Shown here: one piece after another, positions 42,087 to 50,781 of the stretch
Numbering within the stretch: position 1 is the first letter of the stretch
Layout of the letters: every line of letters begins with the position of its first letter
NCBI RefSeq assembly: GCF_003431325.1
Contig: NZ_CP010515.1
Location: forward strand, 434,001-498,000
Reading direction: 5' to 3'
DNA from: Acidilobus sp. 7A
Lineage (GTDB): Archaea; Thermoproteota; Thermoprotei_A; Sulfolobales; Acidilobaceae
Length of the DNA: 64,000 nucleotides
Program-made: the position numbers and the translations under genes
Notes under the pieces: model-generated
Databases searched by the model: none
What the model was told of the DNA's origin: nothing
The model's input: the letters and a program-made list of their open reading frames with translations, nothing else

Positions 42087-42699
42087 CACAACAGCAATTA
42101 TAGTTGCTGGGACACCTGGCGTGGGTAAGTCCACAATCTCCTCCATGCTCCTCACCGAGCTCGGCTGCAACAACGTTGTAGAACCCTCTGAGGTCGCGGT
42201 TAGGGAGGGCCTTGGAAGGCCTGACCCCGAGAGGCCTGGGACCCTCATAATTGACGAGGAGGGCCTTCTAAGGGCCGTGGCCTCAAGGCTGATGGGACCC
42301 TGCACGTTAATCCCAACGCACTACCCGTCGCTGTTCCTTGATTGGGAGGAGTTTAATGTAAACGTCCCTTTCGTGCTTCTCCTTCGCCTAAACCCGCTAG
42401 TCCTTGAGGAGAGGCTGATGTCAAGGGGATGGCAGAGGAGGAAGGTGCTGGAGAACGTCATGGCTGAGGCCCTGGGCTCCGTTGCCGAGGAGTTGCTGGA
42501 CTACAGCGACATGACTGTCGAGGTTGATACAACATGGCTGAGCCCTGAGGAGGTGCTCGAGAGGTCGCTTGGGGCGCTCTCAGAGTGGAGAGTTGGCATT
42601 ACCATTGACTGGCTCTCTGACGACAGGGTTGCTGAGGCCGTTGCGGCGTGGGGAAGAGAGCTTGACCTTTACTATGACAGGGTTAACTATGGTGGGTGA
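42079..42699 (+). CDS. AK6/Fap7-like nucleoside kinase
   Basis: The 206 residues begin with a P-loop (VAGTPGVGKST, about 9-19) and have the AK6-type middle (GTLIIDEEGLLRAV; LIPTHYPSLF) and lid-like RGWQRRKVLENVMAEAL. Eukaryotic and archaeal relatives combine adenylate-kinase activity with small-subunit ribosome maturation. ATG 42079 overlaps the previous gene (ATGGATGA). The last 120 bp overlap the 3' end of a convergent HerA-like gene; both frames look genuine, which is an unusually long overlap. Confidence 0.75.
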   Translation: MDDTTAIIVAGTPGVGKSTISSMLLTELGCNNVVEPSEVAVREGLGRPDPERPGTLIIDEEGLLRAVASRLMGPCTLIPTHYPSLFLDWEEFNVNVPFVLLLRLNPLVLEERLMSRGWQRRKVLENVMAEALGSVAEELLDYSDMTVEVDTTWLSPEEVLERSLGALSEWRVGITIDWLSDDRVAEAVAAWGRELDLYYDRVNYGG

Positions 42700-44229
42700 C
42701 TGAACAATGGCCTCGCCAGGCTCAAGCTTGTCAAGAGCGTTGGTCATATCGTAGGGCAGGTTCATGCTCTGTGCTATGACTTCCTTATCCCTTAGGCTCC
42801 TCAGCGCGTGCACTACCTTAGTGTTGGCGTTGAGGAGCACAGAGTTAGGTACGGCAGAGGGGCTCTGGGTGGCCAGGGCCACATAGAGGCCGTACTTCCT
42901 AGACTCTGCCATTATGTGTCCGACAAGGTCATTGTCCTCGTTGAAGAGGTTGTGCGCCTCATCTATAGCAACGACCACGGGCCTCTCCCTGGTCCTGCGG
43001 GCGAACATAGCTGCAAGAAGCACCAGGGCGTAAGCCTTCCTCACGGTAAAGCTCTCTATCTCATCAAGCTTGACAACTAGGGGCCTGGACTCGAGCTCGT
43101 CAAGCTCGACTGATCCGTTGAAGAGGCCCGAGAACTTACTGTTAGCTAGTATCGCAACCTTCCTCAGGAGCCCCCTCTTTACGTCCCTGTCCCACCTGGC
43201 CTCCTCAGGGTAAGACTCTATGGCCTCCTTAAGCTCCCTGAAGCTCCTCGGCATGTCATCATTAAACACTCTCATAACTATGTAGCTCTGCGGCTGCGTC
43301 AGGTCGAGGGCGCTGCTGAGGACGTCAAGCAGGAGCTCTGGGGACGACCTAAGGTCACCATCGGTGAACGGGTTTATGCCACCGTCATTTATAGGGCTCC
43401 ACGTAGTCGCATTGTCAATTAACTTGCTAAGCTCGCCGGCCCAGTCAAGCGCAATGAAGTTAACGCCAAGGCTTGGAAGGCCTGAAAGTACGGTGGCAAG
43501 CGTAGTAGTCTTTCCCGTGCCCGTGGAGCCGAAGACAGCTATATGCCCCCTTATGTCTTCAAGTGTCAGCTCCACGGGCCTCTGAAAAGCTCCCTCAAAG
43601 GCAGTCCCTAGCGCAAGGCCTCCGACCCCGCTGCCCTGTAGCGTTACAGGGATGGAGCCCCTAGATGGTTCCACCACTACAGGCTCCCCCCTGCCCCTGG
43701 GCTCAAGCGCTTCAAGGCCCCTCAGCAGCTGCTCTGGCACCTCCTTTGGCTCGCTCAGCCTGGCGCCCCTCACGTTCATCGATATGAGGGTCTTGAGTAT
43801 CTCCGCTTCAATGTCCACCTGCACCGGGTCGGGGTTCATTATGCCTATGAGCGTCCTGCTGAAGCCGCCCTGTAAGGTGGATATCACCGCGTACCTCGCC
43901 CTTCCGGCCTTAGCCCTCTCCTTCACTATTGACGCCAGGGCCTGGGCCGCCGTCACCCTCTCCTCTGCGGCCCCTGACGTTATGACCTCTATGACGCGCA
44001 CCTTCATGCTGCTACCCCTTGCCGAGGGCCTGCCTCTCCTCAGGAGCGCGACGGCCCCAGCTGCGGCCGAGGCCGCTAGGGCTGTCGCCGCCGCAGCCTC
44101 AACGGCGTGGGGCGGCGCCCTTAAGATGCCCGCGTCAAGCAACAACTTAGCTATTATGGCGGCGCTCGGCAACGACGCGAGCGGCCTGTACCTCCTTGGG
44201 ATGCCGTCAATAACCTTCCTAAGCTCCAT
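42580..44229 (-). CDS. membrane-anchored HerA/VirB4-type ATPase
   Basis: From ATG 44229 the 549 residues start with two hydrophobic segments (about 15-62, AAIIAKLLLDAGI.. and AAATALAASAAAGAVALL), then a middle domain, then an ATPase with Walker A GSTGTGKTTT (about 232-241), Walker B VVVAIDEAHN (about 415-424) and a late arginine-containing block (ALRSLRDKEVI). HerA-family proteins translocate DNA, but the membrane anchor resembles conjugation or secretion ATPases. No nurA is nearby. ATG 44229 is about 25 nt from TATA-like sequence at 44250-44259, suggesting a leaderless transcript. Confidence 0.8.
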   Translation of the reverse strand: MELRKVIDGIPRRYRPLASLPSAAIIAKLLLDAGILRAPPHAVEAAAATALAASAAAGAVALLRRGRPSARGSSMKVRVIEVITSGAAEERVTAAQALASIVKERAKAGRARYAVISTLQGGFSRTLIGIMNPDPVQVDIEAEILKTLISMNVRGARLSEPKEVPEQLLRGLEALEPRGRGEPVVVEPSRGSIPVTLQGSGVGGLALGTAFEGAFQRPVELTLEDIRGHIAVFGSTGTGKTTTLATVLSGLPSLGVNFIALDWAGELSKLIDNATTWSPINDGGINPFTDGDLRSSPELLLDVLSSALDLTQPQSYIVMRVFNDDMPRSFRELKEAIESYPEEARWDRDVKRGLLRKVAILANSKFSGLFNGSVELDELESRPLVVKLDEIESFTVRKAYALVLLAAMFARRTRERPVVVAIDEAHNLFNEDNDLVGHIMAESRKYGLYVALATQSPSAVPNSVLLNANTKVVHALRSLRDKEVIAQSMNLPYDMTNALDKLEPGEAIVQSPTIVNPVIVKVKLSSPRRNGLSNPVVREPVNGNANSPL

Positions 44230-44249
44230 TCTTCCCCGCAAGTGCTCCT

Positions 44250-44259
44250 GCTTAAATGC
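44250..44259. promoter_or_regulatory. possible shared TATA element between divergent genes
   Basis: GCTTAAATGC reads as a TATA-like element on both strands. It lies about 25 nt from ATG 44229 on the minus strand and about 30 nt from ATG 44288 on the plus strand. If used in both directions it would couple the HerA-like and molybdopterin oxidoreductase genes. Confidence 0.35.
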
Positions 44260-44287
44260 CTGGGCCGCCCTGTGCCGGAGGACTGCA

Positions 44288-45304
44288 ATGAGCGGCGTAC
44301 AGGGCATCATAGGCTGTAAGGCGTACCTAAGCAGGAGGCTCGCGCAGATAGGCATGCCTGTGGTCTTTGAGTGCTCCTCGACAGACAAGCTAACATCGCT
44401 TGATGATGTGAAGGCCGAGGCCCTCGCGGGCCTCAGGGTGCTCTCGGAGCTCACGGAATCAGGCGGACTCATGATAATCTACTCAGGGCATGAGCTCATA
44501 GGCAGGTCCTTTGACCTCTTCTCATTCAGAATCGTGAGTGGCCAGAGCGAGGTAGGCAACCTGAGGATTGTCACTAGGAAATCTACGTTCGTGAACCTGA
44601 CAGGCGTCATGTTCACCAACGCCCTGCCCCTGCTCCCTGCCGAGAGCGACCTACTGATGAGAGGCTATGTATCATCAGGGGAGGTAATGGACCGCTTGAT
44701 GGCAACGAGGGACTGCCCCTCGGCCGACGTGCCTGTAGGGCAGGTGACGATACCGAAGTTCGTCATATACTCAGCAGAGGGCGAGATACCAAGGATTGAG
44801 AGGGGGTCGTGGAAGTTAAGACTTAAGGGGCTTGACGGCGACCAGGTGGAGCTCAGCCTTGCAGAGGTTATGGAGCTCTCAAGGGATCTGGGCGACGAGG
44901 ACTTCCACTGCGTCACCGGCTGGAGCGTCAGGGGAAGGAGATATCTCGGGATCCCACTTAAGGAGCTTCTCAAGGGGCTGAGCGGCCTTGACGAGGCCAA
45001 GTGGGTCTACTCGTGGAGCGTCTCAGGCTACTCCTCTGTCATGCCCACGGATGTCGCGCTTGACAGCGCCGCGCTCATAGCTGGCATGGATGGCAAGGCG
45101 CTCCCAGACGAGAATGGTGGGCCTGCAAGGATCTTCAGCCCGCTCCTCTATGGATGGAAAGGCACCAAGTGGGTCACCACAATAGAGCTACTAAAGGATT
45201 ATGAGGACGGTTACTGGGAGGCCCTGGCATACCACGAAAGAGGGCTTGTCTCACGGAATGAGAGGTTTAAGATAAGGAATCCGTTGCTAACCGACCTCTG
45301 CTAG
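44288..45304 (+). CDS. molybdopterin-dependent oxidoreductase, sulfite-oxidase fold
   Basis: The 338 residues have an N-terminal part (1-135) with alpha/beta strands including GGLMIIYSGHELIGRSFDLF that I do not recognise, followed by a SUOX/YedY-type domain (about 150-330). The latter has the Mo-ligand Cys in DEDFHCVTGWS (about 207), RYLGIPLKELL and YSWSVSGYSSVMPTD. No twin-arginine signal is present, so it is probably cytoplasmic. ATG 44288 is chosen because a longer open frame from 43652 is only antisense to the HerA-like gene. Its physiological substrate is unknown. Confidence 0.82.
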   Translation: MSGVQGIIGCKAYLSRRLAQIGMPVVFECSSTDKLTSLDDVKAEALAGLRVLSELTESGGLMIIYSGHELIGRSFDLFSFRIVSGQSEVGNLRIVTRKSTFVNLTGVMFTNALPLLPAESDLLMRGYVSSGEVMDRLMATRDCPSADVPVGQVTIPKFVIYSAEGEIPRIERGSWKLRLKGLDGDQVELSLAEVMELSRDLGDEDFHCVTGWSVRGRRYLGIPLKELLKGLSGLDEAKWVYSWSVSGYSSVMPTDVALDSAALIAGMDGKALPDENGGPARIFSPLLYGWKGTKWVTTIELLKDYEDGYWEALAYHERGLVSRNERFKIRNPLLTDLC

Positions 45305-45308
45305 AATT

Positions 45309-45361
45309 GGCCTTTATCATTGTTAATGGTTGCTTAACGACTATTAGTCACAATGAAGGCC
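45309..45361. terminator. imperfect inverted repeat between convergent genes
   Basis: GGCCTTTATCATTGT (45309-45323) can pair with ACAATGAAGGCC (45350-45361), leaving a three-base bulge. It sits just after the oxidoreductase stop and before the convergent methyltransferase pseudogene, so a bidirectional terminator is possible. The rest of 45305-45474 shows nothing else. Confidence 0.3.
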
Positions 45362-45474
45362 GAACTCTATTAATCGTTGGGAGTTAGGAACGAATAAGGC
45401 AAAGGAGAGCTGTGCGAAGGCGCTACAGGCTCTAGCGTTGCTGGCCTTTCAATCGTCAAGTGAACCAAGCTAGA

Positions 45475-46031
45475 CTATTTCTTGGCTATAACTAGGTAAT
45501 GGGTGTTAGCAACATCTATGGGCTCACTGACGGCTGTAAGACCTGCTGCCCTTAGCTCTTCAACGACTCTGTCAGGAACGACTCTCAGCCAGGGAGGTGG
45601 ACCGAAGCTGGTGAGGCCAGGCTTAAACTCAAAGACGGCAACTCTGCCGCCTGGCTTCAGCAGGCGCTTGACGTTAGACAGGACTACCTGAGAGGCCCCC
45701 TCGTGGATGAAGTCATGCAAGACGTTTGCAAGAAGTGCAAGGTCGGCCAAGCCCTCGGGAAGCGGTATCCCCTTGGTCACGTCGGCTCTCACAACATTCA
45801 CGTTGGTCATACCCTCCTCCTTTGCCCTCCTCTGCAGCTCCTCAAGAGAATCTTCGTCAACGTCTATTGCATAAACCTCGCCGGGGCTATTAACTTAGCG
45901 ATAGGTATTGTAAACCTTCCAGGCCCAGAGCCGATGTCGACAACTGTCATGCCGGGCCTCAGCTCGAGAGGTCTGAGCAGAGTGTTTACCTGTCCTCCAA
46001 ACCCATGCGCATGCCATTTACGAAATACCAT
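45475..46031 (-). pseudogene. SAM-dependent methyltransferase interrupted by a frameshift
   Basis: The N-terminal part, starting ATG 46031 (MVFRKWHAHGFGGQ), carries motif I VVDIGSGPGRFTIPIAKL, then runs into a stop (IAPARFMQ). Shifting by one base near 45893-45896 restores NSPGEVYAIDVDEDSLEEL and continues to GMTNVNVVRADVTKG, LADLALLANVLHDF and a normal C-terminus at 45475. The product would be a class I methyltransferase of about 185 residues. Either a base was lost, the sequence has an error, or a minus-one frameshift occurs. A strong TATA-like ATTTTTAAAAATGC lies at 46062-46075 (minus strand). Confidence 0.75.
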
Positions 46032-46150
46032 TATCGGATACCCAACGATCGATTGACAGCAAGCATTTTTAAAAATTTCCAAAGTTAAAGTGCGGAGGGT
46101 TGTCAAACGAATAAAACGGTCTCTGAGTACGTAGTTCTGCAGGTAGCCCT

Positions 46151-46567
46151 ATGACTTCCAGCCCTCAGGAGTCTTTACTAGTCAGGCGCTTGCTGGTGGC
46201 GGTAGTAGGGGTGCTGTCTGCGATAGCAGCTCTGCTGGGGGCCCTCTTATCTATGACTGCCAGCAGGGTCACCGTCGGGGCCTCAGCAGCGCTCTCGCTG
46301 CTACTCTACATATTATTCTTAGTCCTCTATCCAAGTTTGAGGTTTCTATTCCTTGGCTTTATGGCGGGCGTCGACGTGGGCTCGTTTATATACGATGTTA
46401 GGATTCTTCATGCAAAGGTCACGGTTTACCCCATGTTCTTCCTGCTGACAAGCAGCCTTGGCAAGGTCTCGTTAAACGTAGACGTTGTACAGGTCATAAT
46501 AGTACTGGAAGTCGTGTATTTCATAGTAAAGAGGGTAGGGGTCCGCAAGGCGTCGCACTCTAGCTAG
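46151..46567 (+). CDS. small membrane protein, unknown
   Basis: The 138 residues contain about four transmembrane helices (LLVAVVGVLSAIAALLGALL, LSLLLYILFLVLYPSLRFLF, MFFLLTSSLGKVSL, VDVVQVIIVLEVVYFIV) and a short cytoplasmic tail. No family motif is seen. ATG 46151 is preceded by GGTAG and a TATA-like ATAAAAC near 46111. It stands between a broken methyltransferase gene and a convergent unknown gene, with AT-richer surroundings than the housekeeping blocks. Confidence 0.6.
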   Translation: MTSSPQESLLVRRLLVAVVGVLSAIAALLGALLSMTASRVTVGASAALSLLLYILFLVLYPSLRFLFLGFMAGVDVGSFIYDVRILHAKVTVYPMFFLLTSSLGKVSLNVDVVQVIIVLEVVYFIVKRVGVRKASHSS

Positions 46568-46596
46568 AATGGTAGACGAAATAGTGGCATGAGGTG

Positions 46597-47058
46597 TCAT
46601 ATTGAAAGATACTTTGACAGAAGAGGGTACAGTATGTCGTTGCCGACGCTCTCTGAGAGCTCAGGCTCGAAATGTCTGCAGAGCGCCACTAGGCCGGCCA
46701 GCCTTATGATCTCGTTTCTAATTACTGCGCTAGTCTCGGCCATCTGAAACGTGAGGGAGGCCTCAAGGGAGGAGGCGTGCACCAGAAGCTGACGAACCCT
46801 TGCGCAGTCGTCAGGCTTAACATTTACGTCAAGGCTAACGTCGCCACCGAGCTGAAGACCTTCGGTTGACGCCTCCTCTAGTTGAGAGAAGTAATCAGGG
46901 GCATGAAGCCTTAGACATGATATAAGGTTGGCTTCTGCATTAATGACCTTCCGAAGGTCATCTAATATGTCCTTGAGAGACCCCTCAAGATCTTTAATTT
47001 TCTCCCTAGTTTCCACAAGTCTATCGTAGAGCTCGTTACAGCCATCCATAGCCAGCAC
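46597..47058 (-). CDS. helical coiled-coil protein, unknown
   Basis: The 153 residues begin with a coiled coil (YDRLVETREKIKDLEGSLKDILDDLRKVI, about 11-40) and continue as amphipathic helices (ARVRQLLVHASSLEASLTFQMAE). There is no membrane segment and no known motif. Starts at ATG 47058 or ATG 47049 are equally possible. It is divergent from the amino acid permease gene, sharing the 47-bp intergenic region. I do not recognise the family. Confidence 0.55.
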   Translation of the reverse strand: MLAMDGCNELYDRLVETREKIKDLEGSLKDILDDLRKVINAEANLISCLRLHAPDYFSQLEEASTEGLQLGGDVSLDVNVKPDDCARVRQLLVHASSLEASLTFQMAETSAVIRNEIIRLAGLVALCRHFEPELSESVGNDILYPLLSKYLSI

Positions 47059-47105
47059 CGATTTTAAACCTAGACGCTTATCCTGCGAGAGGGGTTAAAA
47101 CTCAT

Positions 47106-48512
47106 ATGACAACGACAGAGGCCACTCAAGGCAGCCTGTTAGCTAGGAGACTAGGCCTGCTAGACCTGGTGTTCCTCTCGTTCGGAGGTCAGGCAGCCCT
47201 GCTATCACTGTTGACATACGCAACCGGCGTGATTTCATATACGAGGGGCTTCGCTCCAGTCGTAGTTGTGATAGGAACTCTTCTGGTACTTTTCAACGCA
47301 GCGGTCGTTTATGGCCTCTCAAAGAGGTACGGCGAGGCAGGCGGATATTATATATATGCCTTCTACAGCCTAACTAGAAGGCTAGGCCTTGAGACGGGAT
47401 GGCTTTATATACTATACTCCACGGTGTACGGTTCGGCCTACGTACTTGGAGCTGCCTACGTGCTTTTTTATGTTCTTCACGTGAGCCCCTTAGCGGCAGC
47501 GGCCCTAATTTTCGTTCCCGCAGCCATTTTCCTAGTACTTGGCATAAGGCCCTCCGCAAAGTATGCTGAGATAGCATCTATAGTTGAGCTTGTGGTCTTG
47601 GTTTATATAACGCTCATAAACTTAGCCATCGCAGGCTTTCACTTCTACAACCCCTTCTCGCGAAGTGAATCATCAATACCGCTATCAATGTTGGCGGCTG
47701 GCATACTCTTTGCAATAGGTATACCAACTGGCTATGGATCAATAACGCCACTTGGGGGCGAGGCGTTAAAAAAGGAGGACATCGGCAAGGCCGCGCTTAT
47801 AGTTGTAGTAGCTGGTGGCCTTCTTGGAGCACTTGTCGTTTACTCCATTATTGACGCCTCGATTATGAGAGGGCAGGTTAACTTCATACTGGCTGCTAGG
47901 ATACCAGTTATAGACTTTATGAGGAAGTTCTACGGTGACATTTATGCTGCACCACTGATATTTGCAGCGTTTAATGATGGCATACTCGCACCGCTCTCAT
48001 TTATGGCAGCTACCTCCAGGACCATTTATGCTATGGCAAGAAATGAGATGCTGCCAAGGAGCCTTGCTATTATAAGGTGGGGTCATCCATTTAACTCCGT
48101 CTTAACTACAGCGGTGCTCTATGCAGCCGTCACGTTCCCGGCGCTACTGGTTTATGATAAACCATTTGCCCTCTTCCTTGTCTATGGAAGCCTGGCGGGC
48201 CTAGCCAACCTGTTTGTGCACCTCTCTGCCAACTTCTCCTACATACTTGAAGGGGTCAGAAGCCTCAAGAGGGCAGCCATGTTCAGCTCGCTAAGAGCGA
48301 CGAGATGGATAGCGCGTAAGGTAGGCGACATTATAATAGGCGTTGTGGCGACCCTTATCTCGCTCTGGGCTACGTCGATAAGCTTTCTGTCAAAGAGCCT
48401 GCAGCTACAGGTCGACTTGTTTGTGATGTGGATCATAGTTGGCTTCATATACGCCGAGGTTCTAGAGGAGCTTAAGGCTATAAGTCGCCCTGATAGTAAG
48501 GAGGTCGCATAG
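47106..48512 (+). CDS. APC-superfamily amino acid permease
   Basis: The 468 residues have about 12 hydrophobic helices, with the first two helices containing LVFLSFGGQAALLSLLTYATG and the helix-6/7 region IPTGYGSITPLGGEALKKEDIGKA, typical of amino acid/polyamine transporters (APC fold). The substrate cannot be called. A TATA-like ATTTTAAACC (47062-47071) and GAGAGGGG near 47089 precede ATG 47106. The gene is monocistronic. Confidence 0.85.
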   Translation: MTTTEATQGSLLARRLGLLDLVFLSFGGQAALLSLLTYATGVISYTRGFAPVVVVIGTLLVLFNAAVVYGLSKRYGEAGGYYIYAFYSLTRRLGLETGWLYILYSTVYGSAYVLGAAYVLFYVLHVSPLAAAALIFVPAAIFLVLGIRPSAKYAEIASIVELVVLVYITLINLAIAGFHFYNPFSRSESSIPLSMLAAGILFAIGIPTGYGSITPLGGEALKKEDIGKAALIVVVAGGLLGALVVYSIIDASIMRGQVNFILAARIPVIDFMRKFYGDIYAAPLIFAAFNDGILAPLSFMAATSRTIYAMARNEMLPRSLAIIRWGHPFNSVLTTAVLYAAVTFPALLVYDKPFALFLVYGSLAGLANLFVHLSANFSYILEGVRSLKRAAMFSSLRATRWIARKVGDIIIGVVATLISLWATSISFLSKSLQLQVDLFVMWIIVGFIYAEVLEELKAISRPDSKEVA

Positions 48513-48640
48513 GCCCTGGGCTAGCTACCATGCGGTGGGTTATGTAGCCTACGACAAGGATAAAAGAGGCCCTTTCATCAACTGGCCCTCTCCTTTATAA
48601 GGCCCTCTCCTAACTTCAGCCTGGCAATGGAGAGACTATC

Positions 48641-49774
48641 ATGACGCTGACCAGTAACCGTAAGTTAGAGCATATAGATATCGTGAGAAGAGGTGGAGTA
48701 GAGCCAGAGAGATCCACGCTTCTTGAATATGTGAGGATAGTGCACAGGTCGCTTCCAGAGGTAGACCTTGATGGAATAGACTTAAGCGTAGAGTTCTGTG
48801 GCCATGAGCTGGGGGCGCCACTAATAATAACTGGCATGACGGGTGGACACCCTGACGCAGAGCCTATAAATGCGGCTATAGCCAAGGCCGCGGAGAAGTT
48901 TAACATAGCTATGGGGGTTGGCAGCCAGAGAGCTGCTCTGGAGGACCCCTCTCTAATTCACACGTTCTCGGTTGTCAGGGAGAGGGCGCCTCACGCCTTC
49001 ATAGTAGCTAACCTAGGTGGAGCTCAGCTCGTCAAGGGCTATGGGGTTAAGGAGGCCCTAAAGGCTATAGAGATGATCAGGGCCGACGCAATAGCGATAC
49101 ATCTAAATGTCGGGCAGGAGCTATTTCAGGATGAAGGGGATACGCGCTTTGAGGGTATACTTCAGATCGCGGGCGAGCTTGCGGACGAGCTGGCGGTGCC
49201 TGTGATTGTTAAGGAGGTCGGCACGGGCCTCAGCGCTGAGGACGTCAGCCTGCTGAGGTCTATTGGAGTTAAATGCTTTGACGTCGCTGGGCTTGGTGGG
49301 ACTAACTGGATAAAGATAGAGACCCTGAGGTCCAGGGCAAAGCATGGCTACCCGCTCAGGGACCCAGGTAGTATTGCCGAGCAGTGGGGTAACCCCACTG
49401 CTGTGTCAATAGTCGAGGCGCGCAGCGCTGCGCCTGACGCCTACATCATAGGTAGCGGGGGCCTAAGGGACGGCCTAGATGTGGCGAAGGCTATAGCTCT
49501 TGGCGCTGACATAGGTGGGTTCGCGGCGCCTGCGCTGAGGGCCCTCTCCTCCGGGCAGGAGGGCCTGGAGAGGTACCTGGCCGACGTTCTGTACCAGCTC
49601 AAGTCAGTCCTAGTGATGACAGGGGCTAGGAGGCCTCACGATCTTTGGAGTGCCAGCGTAACCGTCTGGGGTGAGCTGATGGAGGAGCTTAAAGTGAGAA
49701 ACGTGGACGTCACTAGCTACTTAAATAGCAGAGTTATGACCTTACTTTGGAGGCGGCGGAGCAGTGGCATATGA
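48641..49774 (+). CDS. fni: isopentenyl-diphosphate isomerase, type 2
   Basis: This FMN-dependent enzyme converts IPP to DMAPP for archaeal lipid side chains. The 377 residues open with NRKLEHIDIVRRGGVEPERS and include PLIITGMTGGHPDAEPINAA, MGVGSQRAAL, HLNVGQELFQDEGD, VIVKEVGTGLS and GLGGTNWIKIE, all characteristic of type 2 IDI. A TATA box (CCTTTATAAG, 48591-48600) and GGAGAG (48629-48634) precede the ATG. The GGPP synthase gene follows with an 11-nt overlap. Confidence 0.94.
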   Translation: MTLTSNRKLEHIDIVRRGGVEPERSTLLEYVRIVHRSLPEVDLDGIDLSVEFCGHELGAPLIITGMTGGHPDAEPINAAIAKAAEKFNIAMGVGSQRAALEDPSLIHTFSVVRERAPHAFIVANLGGAQLVKGYGVKEALKAIEMIRADAIAIHLNVGQELFQDEGDTRFEGILQIAGELADELAVPVIVKEVGTGLSAEDVSLLRSIGVKCFDVAGLGGTNWIKIETLRSRAKHGYPLRDPGSIAEQWGNPTAVSIVEARSAAPDAYIIGSGGLRDGLDVAKAIALGADIGGFAAPALRALSSGQEGLERYLADVLYQLKSVLVMTGARRPHDLWSASVTVWGELMEELKVRNVDVTSYLNSRVMTLLWRRRSSGI

Positions 49775-50780
49775 GAGCATGGACGAGCTCGTCGACAGGT
49801 ATGTGCCCCTCGTGAACTCAGAAATATATAACATACTAAGGGGCGCGCCCGAGGAGCTCTACAGAGCCTCGGCGCACTTAATAAAGGCGGGGGGCAAGAG
49901 ACTGAGGCCGCTGGTAGTCCTCGCCACAGCAAGGGCCCTCGGCTCTCTTGAGGCGGAGTCCCGCGCCCTGCCTTTGGCGTCGGCCGTAGAGATTTTCCAT
50001 AACTTCACGCTTGTGCATGACGATATAATGGATAATGATGACTTCAGAAGGGGCGTGCCAACGGTCCACAAGGTCTACGGCGTTCCTTTAGCTATAACCG
50101 CTGGGGACCTCATGTTCTCTCTATCATATGTGGCTATCCTGAAGAGCAGGGAGACAGGGCTAGAGGATGAATACGTGGTCAAAGCCGTGAGAGCGCTTAC
50201 AGAGGCCTCACAAAAGGTTGCTGAGGGGCAGGGCTATGACCTGCTCTTTGAGAGGAGCTGGGACGTCGACGCAGAGGACTACCTTAAGATGATCTACCTT
50301 AAGACGGGGGCCCTCATAGAGGCCTCAGCGAAGCTTGGCGCTATAGCTGCAAGGGCGAAGGACGAAGTGATTGAGGCTATGGGCGAGTACGGAAGGCTCG
50401 TGGGCCTGGCCTTCCAGATAAGGGATGATATACTTGGCACCTTCGGCGACCCCTCGAAGACAGGTAAGCCCATATACAGCGACTTAAGGCGTGGCAAAAA
50501 GACTATACTTGTAATAAAGGTTGCGAGGAGCAGCGAGAGCGCCAAGAAGCTCTTGATGGAGATCTTCTCCGGCAAAGCCAGCGAGGACAAGCTGAGTGAG
50601 GCTGCAGAGCTGATGAAGAGTCTAGGCGTTCTAGAATACGCACAGAAGTTGGCCGAGAGCTACTCGCAGCTTGCCGTGGAGAAGCTTGAGTTGCTTAGAG
50701 GAGCAGGGCTTGTAGTTGATGAGAAGGCTTACAGGGCTCTTAAGGACCTGGCGCTCTTCAGCGCCCAGAGGGAGAAATGA
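49764..50780 (+). CDS. gds: geranylgeranyl diphosphate synthase (polyprenyl synthase)
   Basis: This enzyme elongates allylic diphosphates for archaeal lipids. The 338 residues show AGGKRLRPLVVLA, the first Asp-rich motif VHDDIMDNDDFRRG (about 86-97), GQGYDLLFE, the TGALIEASA helix and the second Asp-rich motif RDDILGTFGD (about 219-228). The GTG start at 49764 overlaps fni by 11 nt and lies about 8 nt after GGAGGCGG. The chain length (C20 versus C25) is not decidable by eye. gltX follows one base after its stop. Confidence 0.93.
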   Translation: MAYESMDELVDRYVPLVNSEIYNILRGAPEELYRASAHLIKAGGKRLRPLVVLATARALGSLEAESRALPLASAVEIFHNFTLVHDDIMDNDDFRRGVPTVHKVYGVPLAITAGDLMFSLSYVAILKSRETGLEDEYVVKAVRALTEASQKVAEGQGYDLLFERSWDVDAEDYLKMIYLKTGALIEASAKLGAIAARAKDEVIEAMGEYGRLVGLAFQIRDDILGTFGDPSKTGKPIYSDLRRGKKTILVIKVARSSESAKKLLMEIFSGKASEDKLSEAAELMKSLGVLEYAQKLAESYSQLAVEKLELLRGAGLVVDEKAYRALKDLALFSAQREK

Positions 50781-50781
50781 G

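Noticed and set aside
43652-44287. A 212-codon in-frame extension upstream of the molybdopterin oxidoreductase
   Set aside because: It is exactly antisense to the HerA-like ATPase coding region, is compositionally odd (Ser/Ala/Leu-rich), and the promoter and ATG 44288 explain the gene without it.
44230-44472. An 81-residue N-terminal extension of the HerA-like ATPase
   Set aside because: It is antisense to the oxidoreductase start, and a TATA-like element sits inside it at the right distance for ATG 44229.
50716-50781. A longer N-terminus for GluRS
   Set aside because: It lies inside the GGPP synthase gene, and ATG 50782 directly follows its stop.
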